From GWE2-51-13 sp041736705 (GTDB taxonomy: Bacteria; Bacillota_I; Bacilli_A; Erysipelotrichales; Erysipelotrichaceae), in the NCBI GenBank assembly GCA_041736705.1, contig JBGSTC010000025.1, positions 92,474 to 156,473 of the forward strand: a stretch of DNA of 64,000 nt, written 5' to 3'. The stretch's first letter is position 1. Each line of letters begins with the position of its first letter. The notes under the pieces are model-generated. The model was not told the DNA's origin and did no database searches. It saw nothing but the letters and a program-made list of their open reading frames with translations. Shown piece after piece: positions 26,246-34,451 of the stretch. Made by a program: the position numbers and the translations under genes.

Positions 26246-28215
26246 GTCAGGCATTCCTTAATCATTTTCCCATAAACTTCTTTCGACGGTTGTCGGATCA
26301 ACTCATCCAGATTCTCTTTCGAGATGATCAGCCGGCGACTGATGTTTTCGATGACTTTCGTTTTCTGCTGGGAACCGTCGAAATCACGGATGATGACGAT
26401 GATCGTCTGGACTTCGTGGACTCCCCAAATGCCGTTATTCCGCAGGCTGTAGAGTTCGATGCATTCCTCTTTCGCCATACGATGCGGTAGGAAGACGGCG
26501 ACCACGTCCCCGAGTTTATTGTAGGAGACGAATTTCTCGTTTTCACTCAACATATCGAAAAGCAGGCTACTGTAGGTTTCATCCTTACCGTGTTTATAGG
26601 CGATCAGTTTGAAGAATTGGGTCGGGTTCTCATATTCGAAGTGTCGATAGATCCGGGTCGATCCTGGATCGGGAATCAGTTCCTCGAACTGGTAGGCTTT
26701 GACCAGCACTTCATCGAAGAGTTTATTGAATTGATACGGTCGGGTCACCGTGTCGATCAAAATGTACGGAATGTCGTAATAGTAGGAGAACTCGGGGTCG
26801 TTCATGATGACACAGTCATAGTTTCGTTGGTTCAGCCCGCGAATTTCATAAAGTTCGACCGGTGTGTTGGTCGCGATCATATCGGCGAACCGATGGTCGA
26901 TCCGCTGGATCAGTTGGATCGCCCCCTGTTTCCCGGCGGAAGACACGGTCAAGAGATTCAATTTCCGGACATCGTAATGGATCGACACCAACGCTCCGTA
27001 AAAGCGGAACGACAAGCCGATCGAACTCCGGACATTCAAGCGACAATAGTATTTCTCTTCGATCAGACGCATCGCGCTTCGTCCCAATTCGATCGCCAGC
27101 GGGGATCCTGCGATTTCAGCGCTCCGCATACTCAATCCGATGGATTGCTGGGCGGAATGTCCATATCGGATCTGCGCAAGCAAGGGTAAGAACGCGGTGA
27201 TCAAGTCGGTTTTCAAGGTCAAATGACAGGTGAAATCGATCGACCATAACCAACGGATCCGCTCGACCACTTCTTCCGCCAAGATCCTCGCTTCGTCAAG
27301 AAACGGCATGCCTTCCTGGATATCGTCGATTTTCAAATCGCGCATGCAATGGAAGAACATCGCGATATGGCAGATTTCATCATCGCAGACATCATATCCC
27401 GGAAACACCTGGAGGTTCTCGACGACTTTCTTCGCCAAAGGATATTCCACCAAGCCACGCAATTCATCCTTAAGCTTTTCATCAAAATGGATAACGTGCC
27501 CGTCGCGGATCCGATTGCGCATCACGATCAAGTAAAATGCGAAACGAAGCGTTTCATCGTCGGTCGCCGCCATCCCGCTTTCACGATAGGTCTTTAGGAA
27601 ATTCCGGCGGATTGCCTGTCGTTCCTCTTCGTCGCATTCCAAGATCCGGGCATATTCCGGACTCGAATCGCTGATTTTGATTTGATGGTAGTGGACGACG
27701 ACCAACTCCGTCATCGCCAACCGAAGGTTTTCCTCACTTCCGATGATTCTGACCCCTTTACCCGCCCTGGAATCGACTTGCAGCCGAAACGAGTTGAAAA
27801 AGGAAGAAATCGTCTTCATTTCGTTTTTGATGGATGATCTTGAAAGGAACATGCGGTCCGCCAAGTCATCGAGTTTTATGTAACCGTCGCTTGCAACCAA
27901 GGTCCGTGCAAGGAAAATCGTACGTGCCAGATGGTCGCTCACAAAAGTACCCAGCAGCATCCGGTTGTACGTCAATTGATCATAGAACGATTTGAACTTC
28001 TCCTCGTCCAGGATCTTGATCGAATACCCTTGGCTCTTGCGCGATACCAATTCGGCTCCCAAATCCGCCAATCTTTCTCGGACTTGAATCATATCCGATT
28101 TCACCGTCCGGGTACTGACGGACACCAAACCCGCCAACATTTCGGATGTCAGCGGCGTCTTGGATTGTGCGAGGTGGAAGATGAGTCGCATCTCCCTGCC
28201 TTGTTCATCATGCAT
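26236..28215 (-). CDS. PRD-domain transcriptional regulator with EIIB- and EIIA-like domains
   Basis: The 659-residue protein begins with two winged-helix regions (about 1-65 and 85-145, the second with MFLSRSSIKNEM), continues with two PRDs (about 180-285 and 300-395), then an EIIB-like part and a C-terminal EIIA-fructose/mannitol-like domain (about 515-659) in which FLPHRMA holds the candidate phosphorylatable histidine. This architecture belongs to MtlR/LicR/ManR-type activators. It lies upstream of, and in line with, the locus C PTS operon, its probable target. The ATG follows GGAGGT. Confidence 0.88.
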   Translation of the reverse strand: MHDEQGREMRLIFHLAQSKTPLTSEMLAGLVSVSTRTVKSDMIQVRERLADLGAELVSRKSQGYSIKILDEEKFKSFYDQLTYNRMLLGTFVSDHLARTIFLARTLVASDGYIKLDDLADRMFLSRSSIKNEMKTISSFFNSFRLQVDSRAGKGVRIIGSEENLRLAMTELVVVHYHQIKISDSSPEYARILECDEEERQAIRRNFLKTYRESGMAATDDETLRFAFYLIVMRNRIRDGHVIHFDEKLKDELRGLVEYPLAKKVVENLQVFPGYDVCDDEICHIAMFFHCMRDLKIDDIQEGMPFLDEARILAEEVVERIRWLWSIDFTCHLTLKTDLITAFLPLLAQIRYGHSAQQSIGLSMRSAEIAGSPLAIELGRSAMRLIEEKYYCRLNVRSSIGLSFRFYGALVSIHYDVRKLNLLTVSSAGKQGAIQLIQRIDHRFADMIATNTPVELYEIRGLNQRNYDCVIMNDPEFSYYYDIPYILIDTVTRPYQFNKLFDEVLVKAYQFEELIPDPGSTRIYRHFEYENPTQFFKLIAYKHGKDETYSSLLFDMLSENEKFVSYNKLGDVVAVFLPHRMAKEECIELYSLRNNGIWGVHEVQTIIVIIRDFDGSQQKTKVIENISRRLIISKENLDELIRQPSKEVYGKMIKECLTSE

Positions 28216-28265
28216 ACTGAGACCTCCATGATTCCAATTTCATCGGTTTTCAACAATCATTATCT

Positions 28266-29249
28266 TTATTCTTGATCCGCCGTGAACTTGATCCCCGCGC
28301 TTTTGCGTGCCGCACATAAGACTTCCATGACATTGCGGATATGGCGGAGTTGTTTGCGATAGGTGTCTTCATCTCTCTCATCGATCACCCGTACGATCTC
28401 ATTCAAGGTATAGGTCATACTTTCAAAGTCATGCTTCACGGTGATGTCCTTCTTTTCCCCCAGATCCAAGATCACTTTCTCGATCCGCGACGCGGTCGGC
28501 GAGGCATAGATCGTCCCCTTCTCCCCTTGGATTGTGATGCGGTTGTCGCAACGGCTGTTTTTACTCTGGACCAGACTTGCGATAAAGCCGTCATAGGTTA
28601 AGGTCAGATTCCCCGAGACATCGATACTGTTGGGTAATTGCGAAGCGATATAGGAAATGTTGTTGGGCATCCCGAACAAGTCCACCATCAAATGGACACT
28701 ATAGACCCCCAGGTCGACCAATGCGCCGCCCGAGAATTCGTCCGAGAATACATTGGGTGTCTTCCCGGCCAACAGGTCGTTGTATTTGCGGGAATACTGG
28801 CTGAAGTTCATCGTGATCATGCGAACCGGTGAGATGTCGCTCAGGTGATCGCGGATGACCTGCGTATTGGGAAGGCAGAGGACGCGGTTCATTTCGAACA
28901 CCATCGTTCTCGTTTTTTCGGAAAGATCCACCAACTCATCCAATTCTTTCATAGTGGATAAAAAGGGTTTCTCAAGGATCGTAATCTTCTTCGCTAGCAG
29001 TGCTTTTTTTGAGTACTCGAAATGCAGACTGTTGGGCAAACCGATGTAGATGGCATCGATCCGCTCATCCATCAGCATCTTCTCATATTCCGTAAAGATT
29101 AGTTCCACTTCATGCTTAAGCGCGAATTCCTTCGCCTTGGTTTCATCCCGGCTCTGGATGGCGATGACTCGCATCCCTTCGACGAACTTCGCCCCTTCCG
29201 CAAACAACTCGCTGATCATCCCCGTCCCTACGATCCCGACCTTAACCAT
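28266..29249 (-). CDS. Gfo/Idh/MocA family oxidoreductase
   Basis: The 327-residue protein has the N-terminal Rossmann loop VGTGMIS and the EKP motif near residue 94 followed by the family alpha/beta domain. It is a paralogue of the protein at 86-1093 and shares its QYSxK/R and FSGGALxDxG segments. The start is the ATG after AAGGTGG; the longer frame would include the divergent promoter region. It lies 50 bp upstream of the PRD regulator on the same strand, so it might be co-transcribed with it. The substrate is unknown. Confidence 0.87.
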   Translation of the reverse strand: MVKVGIVGTGMISELFAEGAKFVEGMRVIAIQSRDETKAKEFALKHEVELIFTEYEKMLMDERIDAIYIGLPNSLHFEYSKKALLAKKITILEKPFLSTMKELDELVDLSEKTRTMVFEMNRVLCLPNTQVIRDHLSDISPVRMITMNFSQYSRKYNDLLAGKTPNVFSDEFSGGALVDLGVYSVHLMVDLFGMPNNISYIASQLPNSIDVSGNLTLTYDGFIASLVQSKNSRCDNRITIQGEKGTIYASPTASRIEKVILDLGEKKDITVKHDFESMTYTLNEIVRVIDERDEDTYRKQLRHIRNVMEVLCAARKSAGIKFTADQE

Positions 29250-29376
29250 GTTTCCACCTTGTCTTTCTTCATTCAGTGTACCCTCAAGGCAAGCGTCTGT
29301 AAATCGTAAATCGAACAAATCATCGGTTATAAATAACGTGAATCGATGAATATTCGCACTTCGCAAGAATTAGGAT

Positions 29377-29382
29377 TATAAT
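29377..29382 (+). promoter_or_regulatory. -10 element of the AmmeMemoRadiSam operon
   Basis: TATAAT lies 27 bp upstream of the start codon at 29410. The -35 region is weak (TTCGCA at 18-bp spacing). Confidence 0.45.
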
Positions 29383-29409
29383 GAAATCAGATGAAACGGA
29401 GGGTTTCAT

Positions 29410-30720
29410 ATGAGCGTACTCGCTGCATTTGTCCTTCCTCACCCCCCTATCGCCCTGAGTGCCGTCGGCAAAGGGGAAGAAGCGAAAATACAATCGACGA
29501 TCGAAGGGTTCCGCCAGGTTGCACGCGAAATCGCGGTGCTTCAACCGGAAACGATCGTCATCAGTTCACCCCACTCCCCCTTGTACGGCGATGCGTTTTT
29601 CGTGTCCGACAATCTGCGGGAACAGGGGGATTTCGGTCGGTTCCGTGCGAAGGAAGTCAAGATCGATGTCCAGACGGATATCGAATTCGTCCAAGCCTTG
29701 AAGCATGGTAACCGGGATTTCCTTGTCGGTACATCGGAAATCCCGGACTTGGACCATGGAGTTATGGTTCCTTTACATTTCATCAAACAAGCCTATCCCG
29801 ACTTCAAACTGGTACGGATCGGTCTATCGATGCGTCCTTTCGATACGCATGTCAACATCGGGAAAACGATCCGCGATGTGGCGGAATCTTTGGATCGCAA
29901 GATCGTTTTCATCGCCAGTGGCGATCTATCCCATCGTTTAGCCCACGACGGACCCTACGGTTATGCGAAAGAAGGACCCCGTTTCGACAAGATCATCCAG
30001 TCGGTGTTGGAGAACGGTGATTTCGAGAAACTCCGTTCGATCTCCGCCGGAATGTGCGAACAAGCCGGGGAATGCGGCTATCGATCGCTGGTCATCCTCT
30101 CGGGCGTGGTCGAAGGCATGGGATTCAAGGCGAAACTTCATTCCTATGAAGGAACCTTCGGGGTCGGATATGCGACCGCGATTTTCTTACCCAAATCCAT
30201 GAAAGCGCAAGACCCGTATCTCCGTTTGGCCAAACTCTCGGTCGAGAACTACGTGCGTAATCATCGCGAAACCGAACTCCCTCTGGATACCCCGGATGAA
30301 CTGTTGAAGAAACGGGCGGGCGTGTTCGTCTCCCTCCATCGCCGGGGTCAGTTGCGCGGATGCATCGGGACGATCAGTCCGACCCAGTTCTGCGTCGGCA
30401 AGGAAGTCCTGCGCAACGCGGTTTCCGCCTGCAGCGAAGACCCGCGTTTCTATCCCGTACGCCCGGAGGAACTCTCCGAGCTGGTCTATAACGTCGATGT
30501 CCTGCTTCCTCCCGAAACGATCCAATACGCATCCCAACTGGATGTGAAAAAATACGGCGTCATCGTTTCGAAAGGACACCGAAAGGGATTATTGTTGCCG
30601 GATTTGGACGGGGTCGATTCGATCGCCAAACAAATCGAAATCGCATTATCGAAAGGCGGGATCGAGGCCGATGAAGACTATGTCCTTCAACGCTTCGAGG
30701 TGGTGAGACATCATGAATGA
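29410..30720 (+). CDS. AmmeMemoRadiSam system proteins B and A fused (Memo-like + AMMECR1)
   Basis: The 436-residue protein joins two domains. The N-terminal part (about 1-265) is a Memo / class III extradiol dioxygenase-like fold with histidines in VLPHPPIA, SSPHSPLYG and SGDLSHRL that could bind a metal. The C-terminal part (about 272-436) is an AMMECR1 domain with the hallmark LRGCIGT near residue 314. The two families occur together with a specific radical SAM enzyme in many bacteria and archaea, giving the AmmeMemoRadiSam name, and here that enzyme gene overlaps this one by 8 bp. The biochemical role of the system is not firmly established. Confidence 0.9.
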   Translation: MSVLAAFVLPHPPIALSAVGKGEEAKIQSTIEGFRQVAREIAVLQPETIVISSPHSPLYGDAFFVSDNLREQGDFGRFRAKEVKIDVQTDIEFVQALKHGNRDFLVGTSEIPDLDHGVMVPLHFIKQAYPDFKLVRIGLSMRPFDTHVNIGKTIRDVAESLDRKIVFIASGDLSHRLAHDGPYGYAKEGPRFDKIIQSVLENGDFEKLRSISAGMCEQAGECGYRSLVILSGVVEGMGFKAKLHSYEGTFGVGYATAIFLPKSMKAQDPYLRLAKLSVENYVRNHRETELPLDTPDELLKKRAGVFVSLHRRGQLRGCIGTISPTQFCVGKEVLRNAVSACSEDPRFYPVRPEELSELVYNVDVLLPPETIQYASQLDVKKYGVIVSKGHRKGLLLPDLDGVDSIAKQIEIALSKGGIEADEDYVLQRFEVVRHHE

Positions 30721-31537
30721 ATGTACCCTGTGTTTCCATCATTGTATCCTCTCGGAGAATCAAACCGGGTTTTGTCGGTCACGCAAGAACGTGGACGGAA
30801 AGATCGTGCCGGTCTCCTATGGACAGGTCACCTCGGTCGCCCTGGATCCGATCGAGAAGAAACCGCTCCATCGCTTTTATCCCGGGAGAAGGATCCTTTC
30901 GATCGGAGGGTACGGATGCAATTTGCGTTGTCCCTTCTGTCAGAACCATGAAATCTCGATGGCGGATGAAATCCATGCGAAAACGACGCCCTTCCCGCCT
31001 GATCAAGCCCTTCGACTCGCACTCGACCTCTTGAACCAAGGCAACATCGGCATCGCCTACACCTACAACGAACCCTTGATTTCCTATGAATATGTCTATG
31101 ACACCGCGAAGTTGATCCATGAAGCCGGATTGAAGAACGTGTTGGTGACCAACGGGACGATCGAAGAAGAACCCCTACGCAAACTCATGCCCTACATCGA
31201 CGCGTTAAACATCGACCTGAAAGGATTCAGCCAGGATTTCTACGATAAACTGCAAGGGGATTTCACTTCGGTCAAACGGACGATCGCGATCGCCAACGAA
31301 AGCGCGCATGTGGAAATCACGACCCTCATCATCCCCGGGGAAAACGACAGCGAAGAGGACATGGAGAACCAGGCGAAATGGATCGCATCCCTGGATCCCG
31401 ACATCCCCCTTCACCTCTCCCGTTTCTTCCCGCACTATCACTGGCGCGACCGCCCGATCACTCCGATCGAAACCCTGCACAAACTGGAAACGATCGCCAA
31501 AAAATATCTGAAGCATGTCTATCTCGGGAATGTATGA
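30713..31537 (+). CDS. amrS: AmmeMemoRadiSam system radical SAM enzyme
   Basis: The 274-residue protein carries the radical SAM cluster motif CNLRCPFC (CxxxCxxC) near residue 72, preceded by a Cys-rich N-terminus (CTLCFHHC and GFCRS) that is characteristic of this family and of pyruvate formate-lyase-activating relatives. TYNEPL and VTNGTIEEEP are conserved barrel segments. It overlaps the Memo-AMMECR1 gene and probably acts with it. The modified substrate is unknown. Confidence 0.92.
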   Translation: MNECTLCFHHCILSENQTGFCRSRKNVDGKIVPVSYGQVTSVALDPIEKKPLHRFYPGRRILSIGGYGCNLRCPFCQNHEISMADEIHAKTTPFPPDQALRLALDLLNQGNIGIAYTYNEPLISYEYVYDTAKLIHEAGLKNVLVTNGTIEEEPLRKLMPYIDALNIDLKGFSQDFYDKLQGDFTSVKRTIAIANESAHVEITTLIIPGENDSEEDMENQAKWIASLDPDIPLHLSRFFPHYHWRDRPITPIETLHKLETIAKKYLKHVYLGNV

Positions 31538-31568
31538 AAAAAGGATGTCCGGCGAGGACATCCTTTTC
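31537..31568. terminator. Bidirectional terminator between amrS and the nitroreductase gene
   Basis: A 12-bp stem (31539-31550 with 31556-31567, 5-base loop) has A-rich and T-rich flanks and lies between two convergent stop codons. Confidence 0.9.
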
Positions 31569-31570
31569 GA

Positions 31571-32170
31571 TTAAGCTTGTACGAGTAAACGTCCGTCGAG
31601 CGGGAGGAATTCCTTCTCGCGAAGCGGGGCGACCGGATTCCCGAAGGGCATCTGGGCGACCAGTTTCCACGTCTCAGGAAGTTCGAACGCTTCCTTCACG
31701 TTCTCTTCGATCAACTCGTTGTAGTGTTGAAGCGAAGCGCCGACCCCTTGAGCCGCCAATCCGCTCCATACGACATACTGAAGCATGCCGCTGGATTCCG
31801 TGGACCAGATCGGGAAATTATGTTGGTACAGGGGAAAGGCTTCTTGCAGACCTTTAACGACCGCCGTATCCTCGAAGAACAAGACGGTACCGTAAGCCGC
31901 GGTGAACGCGTTGATTTTATCATCGGTCGGTTTGAAACTCTCCGCCGGTACTATCTTACGTAGTGCTTCGCGGGTGATCGACCACAAAGTGTCATGTTTT
32001 CCATTCAGCAACAACACGACACGCGCACTCTGGGAGTTGAACGCGGAAGGCGTATGCAGAACGGCATCTTCAAGCAACGATTGGATCGCTTCATCGGAAA
32101 CCTGGATTTCCTTGTTGAGCGCATAGTGGGTACGTCTTGCCTTCAAGACATCGGTGAATTCTTTTTTCAT
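31571..32170 (-). CDS. Nitroreductase family protein (FMN-dependent)
   Basis: The 199-residue protein has the nitroreductase N-terminal RRTHYAL motif that contacts FMN phosphate, an SAFNSQSARVVLL segment near residue 42 and the C-terminal MPFGNP block. It resembles the small, fungal Frm2/YdgI-like branch. Such enzymes reduce nitro groups, quinones or other electrophiles with NAD(P)H. The promoter (TAATAT -10) is covered by an inverted repeat of the kind used by HxlR-type redox regulators. It is a single-gene unit ending in the shared terminator. Confidence 0.9.
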   Translation of the reverse strand: MKKEFTDVLKARRTHYALNKEIQVSDEAIQSLLEDAVLHTPSAFNSQSARVVLLLNGKHDTLWSITREALRKIVPAESFKPTDDKINAFTAAYGTVLFFEDTAVVKGLQEAFPLYQHNFPIWSTESSGMLQYVVWSGLAAQGVGASLQHYNELIEENVKEAFELPETWKLVAQMPFGNPVAPLREKEFLPLDGRLLVQA

Positions 32171-32197
32171 GTTTTCTCCTCCATCACAAACGGATGT

Positions 32198-32226
32198 TTA
32201 CTTACTTCTTTCTTGTAAGTAAGTAT
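32198..32226. promoter_or_regulatory. Candidate operator over the nitroreductase promoter
   Basis: A near-perfect 10-bp inverted repeat (TTACTTACTT at 32198-32207, its partner at 32217-32226, 9 of 10 positions) overlaps the minus-strand -10 (TAATAT, 32225-32230) and likely start point. The TACTTAC...GTAAGTA form recalls HxlR/YodB/QorR-type sites. Confidence 0.55.
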
Positions 32227-32273
32227 ATTATTGCATGTGACTTCGCGAAGAACAACGCATATGCCCGAGGAAA

Positions 32274-32301
32274 TAAAAGGACCGCCAAGATTCGGCGGTC
32301 C
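32274..32301 (-). terminator. Rho-independent terminator of the candidate RNA
   Basis: A perfect 8-bp GC-rich stem (32279-32286 with 32294-32301, 7-base loop) is followed by TTTT on the minus strand. Confidence 0.8.
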
Positions 32302-32399
32302 GATGCAATTCGATTCTTTCTATTCCAGGCTATTCGACTCAAATCAGTAACTCGATACGAACAGATATCCATTCCATTCGAATCCAATCCCGACGAAGA

Positions 32400-32465
32400 T
32401 CTTCATTCGGTATTCTCTTCTATTCTAATCTCATCTAATCTATTCTATTCTTCTTTTCTATTCTC
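32400..32465 (-). repeat. Low-complexity purine-rich tract
   Basis: The plus strand shows repeated TATTC/TAATC units with a period near five bases (AATAGA-type on the minus strand). It forms the 5' half of the candidate RNA. The gene-free stretch 32171-32601 otherwise holds only the operator, terminator and promoter listed here. Confidence 0.6.
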
Positions 32466-32519
32466 TTCGATACCAAGCTAAGAAATCTTAACCGATCGAA
32501 GCACTACAACTACACCCAT

Positions 32520-32548
32520 AATATAGCACAAACGGGGGGTAGAGTCAA
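32520..32548 (-). promoter_or_regulatory. Sigma-A type promoter of the candidate RNA
   Basis: TTGACT at 32543-32548 and TATATT at 32520-32525 on the minus strand with a 17-bp spacer, one of the best promoter matches in the window. Confidence 0.7.
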
Positions 32549-32601
32549 TCAAGGCAAGTCGGTCGCCCGGTTTGCGTCGATGAAATGTGAGTCGACGTTG
32601 G

Positions 32602-33435
32602 CTAGTAAATGACGGATTCGTCCGTCGTTTCAAGGGATTCTTGGTTATTGATCGAACGGTAGAGAATGAAGGTGAACGCCATTGTCAATACCGTCGAACC
32701 GGTGGCGACCACGCTGCTCAGCAATGCGCCGACAACGGGGATTCCACTGAATCCACCGGCGATACCTGTAAGGACGTTGGTGAGGATCTGAATCAGTAAC
32801 GTAACACCGGCGACCGTCCAGAAACAACGCTTGACCGAAGCGAAGGATTTCTTGATCGCATTCATCACGGTTAGGTCGTCCAGTACCATCGCGGCGAACC
32901 AGAAGGTGAAGAAAACCGCACCGACCGCAAGGACAAGGATCAATAAGAGAAGCAATCCGAACAGAGCGAAAAGATTGATGGTATCGCCGCTCAGCGTAAC
33001 CATGAGGGTGACGATGACATAGATGACCGAGACCAAGCCGACCGCGAGGCCAAGCAGGATCCCGCCAAAGATCAACTTAAGATATTTGACGATGTTTTCA
33101 CTCAGCGCGGTGGTGAAGTCGTTGAACGTGACGTTTTCCCCCGTCAAGCCCAACTTGATCAACCCGGCCGTCATCGGGAACGCCGCGAGATTCAATATGG
33201 TCGCGAACATCCCCCCTGAACTCGTTCCGGTCTTGGCGCTTGTAAGCAGCGCCTGGAACGCTTCCGTGTTGGCTACATAAAAGTCCCTGTTCTGGCTAAA
33301 TTCCTGCCAGACTTCACGCAGATTCCCCGCGGTCGGTCGAATCAATAACGCCGGGATGAACGTCGCTACGAAGACCGGAACCAAAACAATCCAATGCTTC
33401 AGCAAAAAATCGAATGCCGCCTTAAGATATTTCAT
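32602..33435 (-). CDS. Polytopic membrane protein, unknown function
   Basis: The 277-residue protein has about six membrane helices, including a long glycine- and leucine-rich pair near residues 115-170, and a conserved-looking segment NAIKKSFASVKRCFW near residue 193. This pattern is seen in small membrane proteins related to YciC or the membrane part of glycerophosphodiester phosphodiesterases. No catalytic motif is visible. It starts 77 bp after deoC; a short inverted repeat (33446-33451 with 33459-33464) lies just before its ribosome site. The function is unknown. Confidence 0.65.
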   Translation of the reverse strand: MKYLKAAFDFLLKHWIVLVPVFVATFIPALLIRPTAGNLREVWQEFSQNRDFYVANTEAFQALLTSAKTGTSSGGMFATILNLAAFPMTAGLIKLGLTGENVTFNDFTTALSENIVKYLKLIFGGILLGLAVGLVSVIYVIVTLMVTLSGDTINLFALFGLLLLLILVLAVGAVFFTFWFAAMVLDDLTVMNAIKKSFASVKRCFWTVAGVTLLIQILTNVLTGIAGGFSGIPVVGALLSSVVATGSTVLTMAFTFILYRSINNQESLETTDESVIY

Positions 33436-33511
33436 TGTGTTTTCCCTTACCTTTCCTAGGTAAGTCCCCTTTCATTCTTCCTTTTATCTTTCCCCGATAA
33501 AAGTTCAGAAT

Positions 33512-34198
33512 CTACAGACTACCGAATCGCTGCTTGAATTCTTCGAGCATCTTGACGCTCGAGGATGAACCGATGCGCTCTGCCCCCGCTTCGACCATCG
33601 CCAAGAACGTATCCAAATCACGGATCCCGCCAGCCGCCTTGACTTTCACGTCATTGCCGACCGTTTGCTTCATTAGCTTCACATCCTCGACACTCGCTCC
33701 GCTCGGGGCGAATCCGGTCGATGTCTTGATGAAGTCGGGTTTGACTTTCTTCGCGATCTCCGCACAACGCACGATTTCTTCCTTGGTCAGATAGGCGTTC
33801 TCGAAGATCACTTTGACCAACGTCCCGTGCTTGCGGCACGCATGGACGATCCGTGCCATCTCTTCTTCGATATAGGCGAAATCACCCGCCTTCACCGCAC
33901 CGATGTTGAGGACGTAGTCGATTTCATCCGCCCCGTTTTTGATCGCATCCAAGGTCTCGAACACCTTGCATTCGACGGTGGTTTGACCCAGCGGAAACCC
34001 GATGGCCGCCCCGACATGCACGTCGGTATCCTTAAGGTATTCATGGCAGAATTTCACCGGATAGGAATTGATCGCAATCATCGCGAAATGATGGGTTTTG
34101 CATTCTTCGGCGATGTTCAGGATCTCTTCTTTCGTCGCGAAAGGCTTGAGGATCGTATGATCGAAATAGCGGTTGATCGGTTGCTTCAGGATGGACAT
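33512..34198 (-). CDS. deoC: Deoxyribose-phosphate aldolase
   Basis: The 228-residue class I aldolase cleaves 2-deoxyribose 5-phosphate to acetaldehyde and glyceraldehyde 3-phosphate. The Schiff-base lysine is in DFIKTSTGF near residue 155, the second catalytic lysine in VKVKAAGGI near 184, and the Asp in ADEIDYVLN near 93. The start follows AAGGAGGT. No other nucleoside-catabolism genes are adjacent. Confidence 0.96.
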   Translation of the reverse strand: MSILKQPINRYFDHTILKPFATKEEILNIAEECKTHHFAMIAINSYPVKFCHEYLKDTDVHVGAAIGFPLGQTTVECKVFETLDAIKNGADEIDYVLNIGAVKAGDFAYIEEEMARIVHACRKHGTLVKVIFENAYLTKEEIVRCAEIAKKVKPDFIKTSTGFAPSGASVEDVKLMKQTVGNDVKVKAAGGIRDLDTFLAMVEAGAERIGSSSSVKMLEEFKQRFGSL

Positions 34199-34451
34199 GG
34201 CTACCTCCTTGAATCTACATCCATTGTAACGCGAAAACCGGCATTTACGAATAGAATCTTTTGGGTTAGGTTGCTTCGAAGCAAGTTTTAGGACATTCTT
34301 TAATTATGGTCCGAAGATTATGAAACACTGAGTGTCGATCATTCATTGGTCAGAGGAAAACAAGCGTTTTTAACCTTCCTTAACATAATCTTATCCAAAC
34401 CACGATGTAACCCATCGTACTTTTGGTTACGATGAACCAAAGGAGTGTTGT

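Larger units (their letters stand above)
32274..32513 (-). ncRNA. Candidate small RNA or leader of about 240 nt, unknown class
   Basis: A strong sigma-A promoter (-35 TTGACT at 32543-32548, 17-bp spacer, -10 TATATT at 32520-32525) is followed by about 240 nt with no convincing gene and then a perfect 8-bp terminator stem with a short T-run. The 5' part is a purine-rich run of AATAGA-like repeats, and the first and last parts share complementary TTCGAT/ATCGAA segments. It may be a free RNA or an attenuated leader of the nitroreductase gene 100 bp further on. It does not look like tmRNA, SRP RNA or RNase P RNA, and its one-sided purine content does not fit a 6S rod. A 20-codon frame (32342-32404) lies within it. 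Confidence 0.5.

Noticed and set aside
32400..32465. Possible CRISPR or tandem repeat array
   Set aside because: The units are about five bases long, degenerate and without spacers, so this is a low-complexity tract, not a CRISPR array.
32274..32513. 6S RNA, SRP RNA or tmRNA as identity of the candidate RNA
   Set aside because: The 5' half is purine-rich and cannot pair along its length with the 3' half as a 6S rod needs, and no SRP tetraloop or tRNA-like ends are visible.
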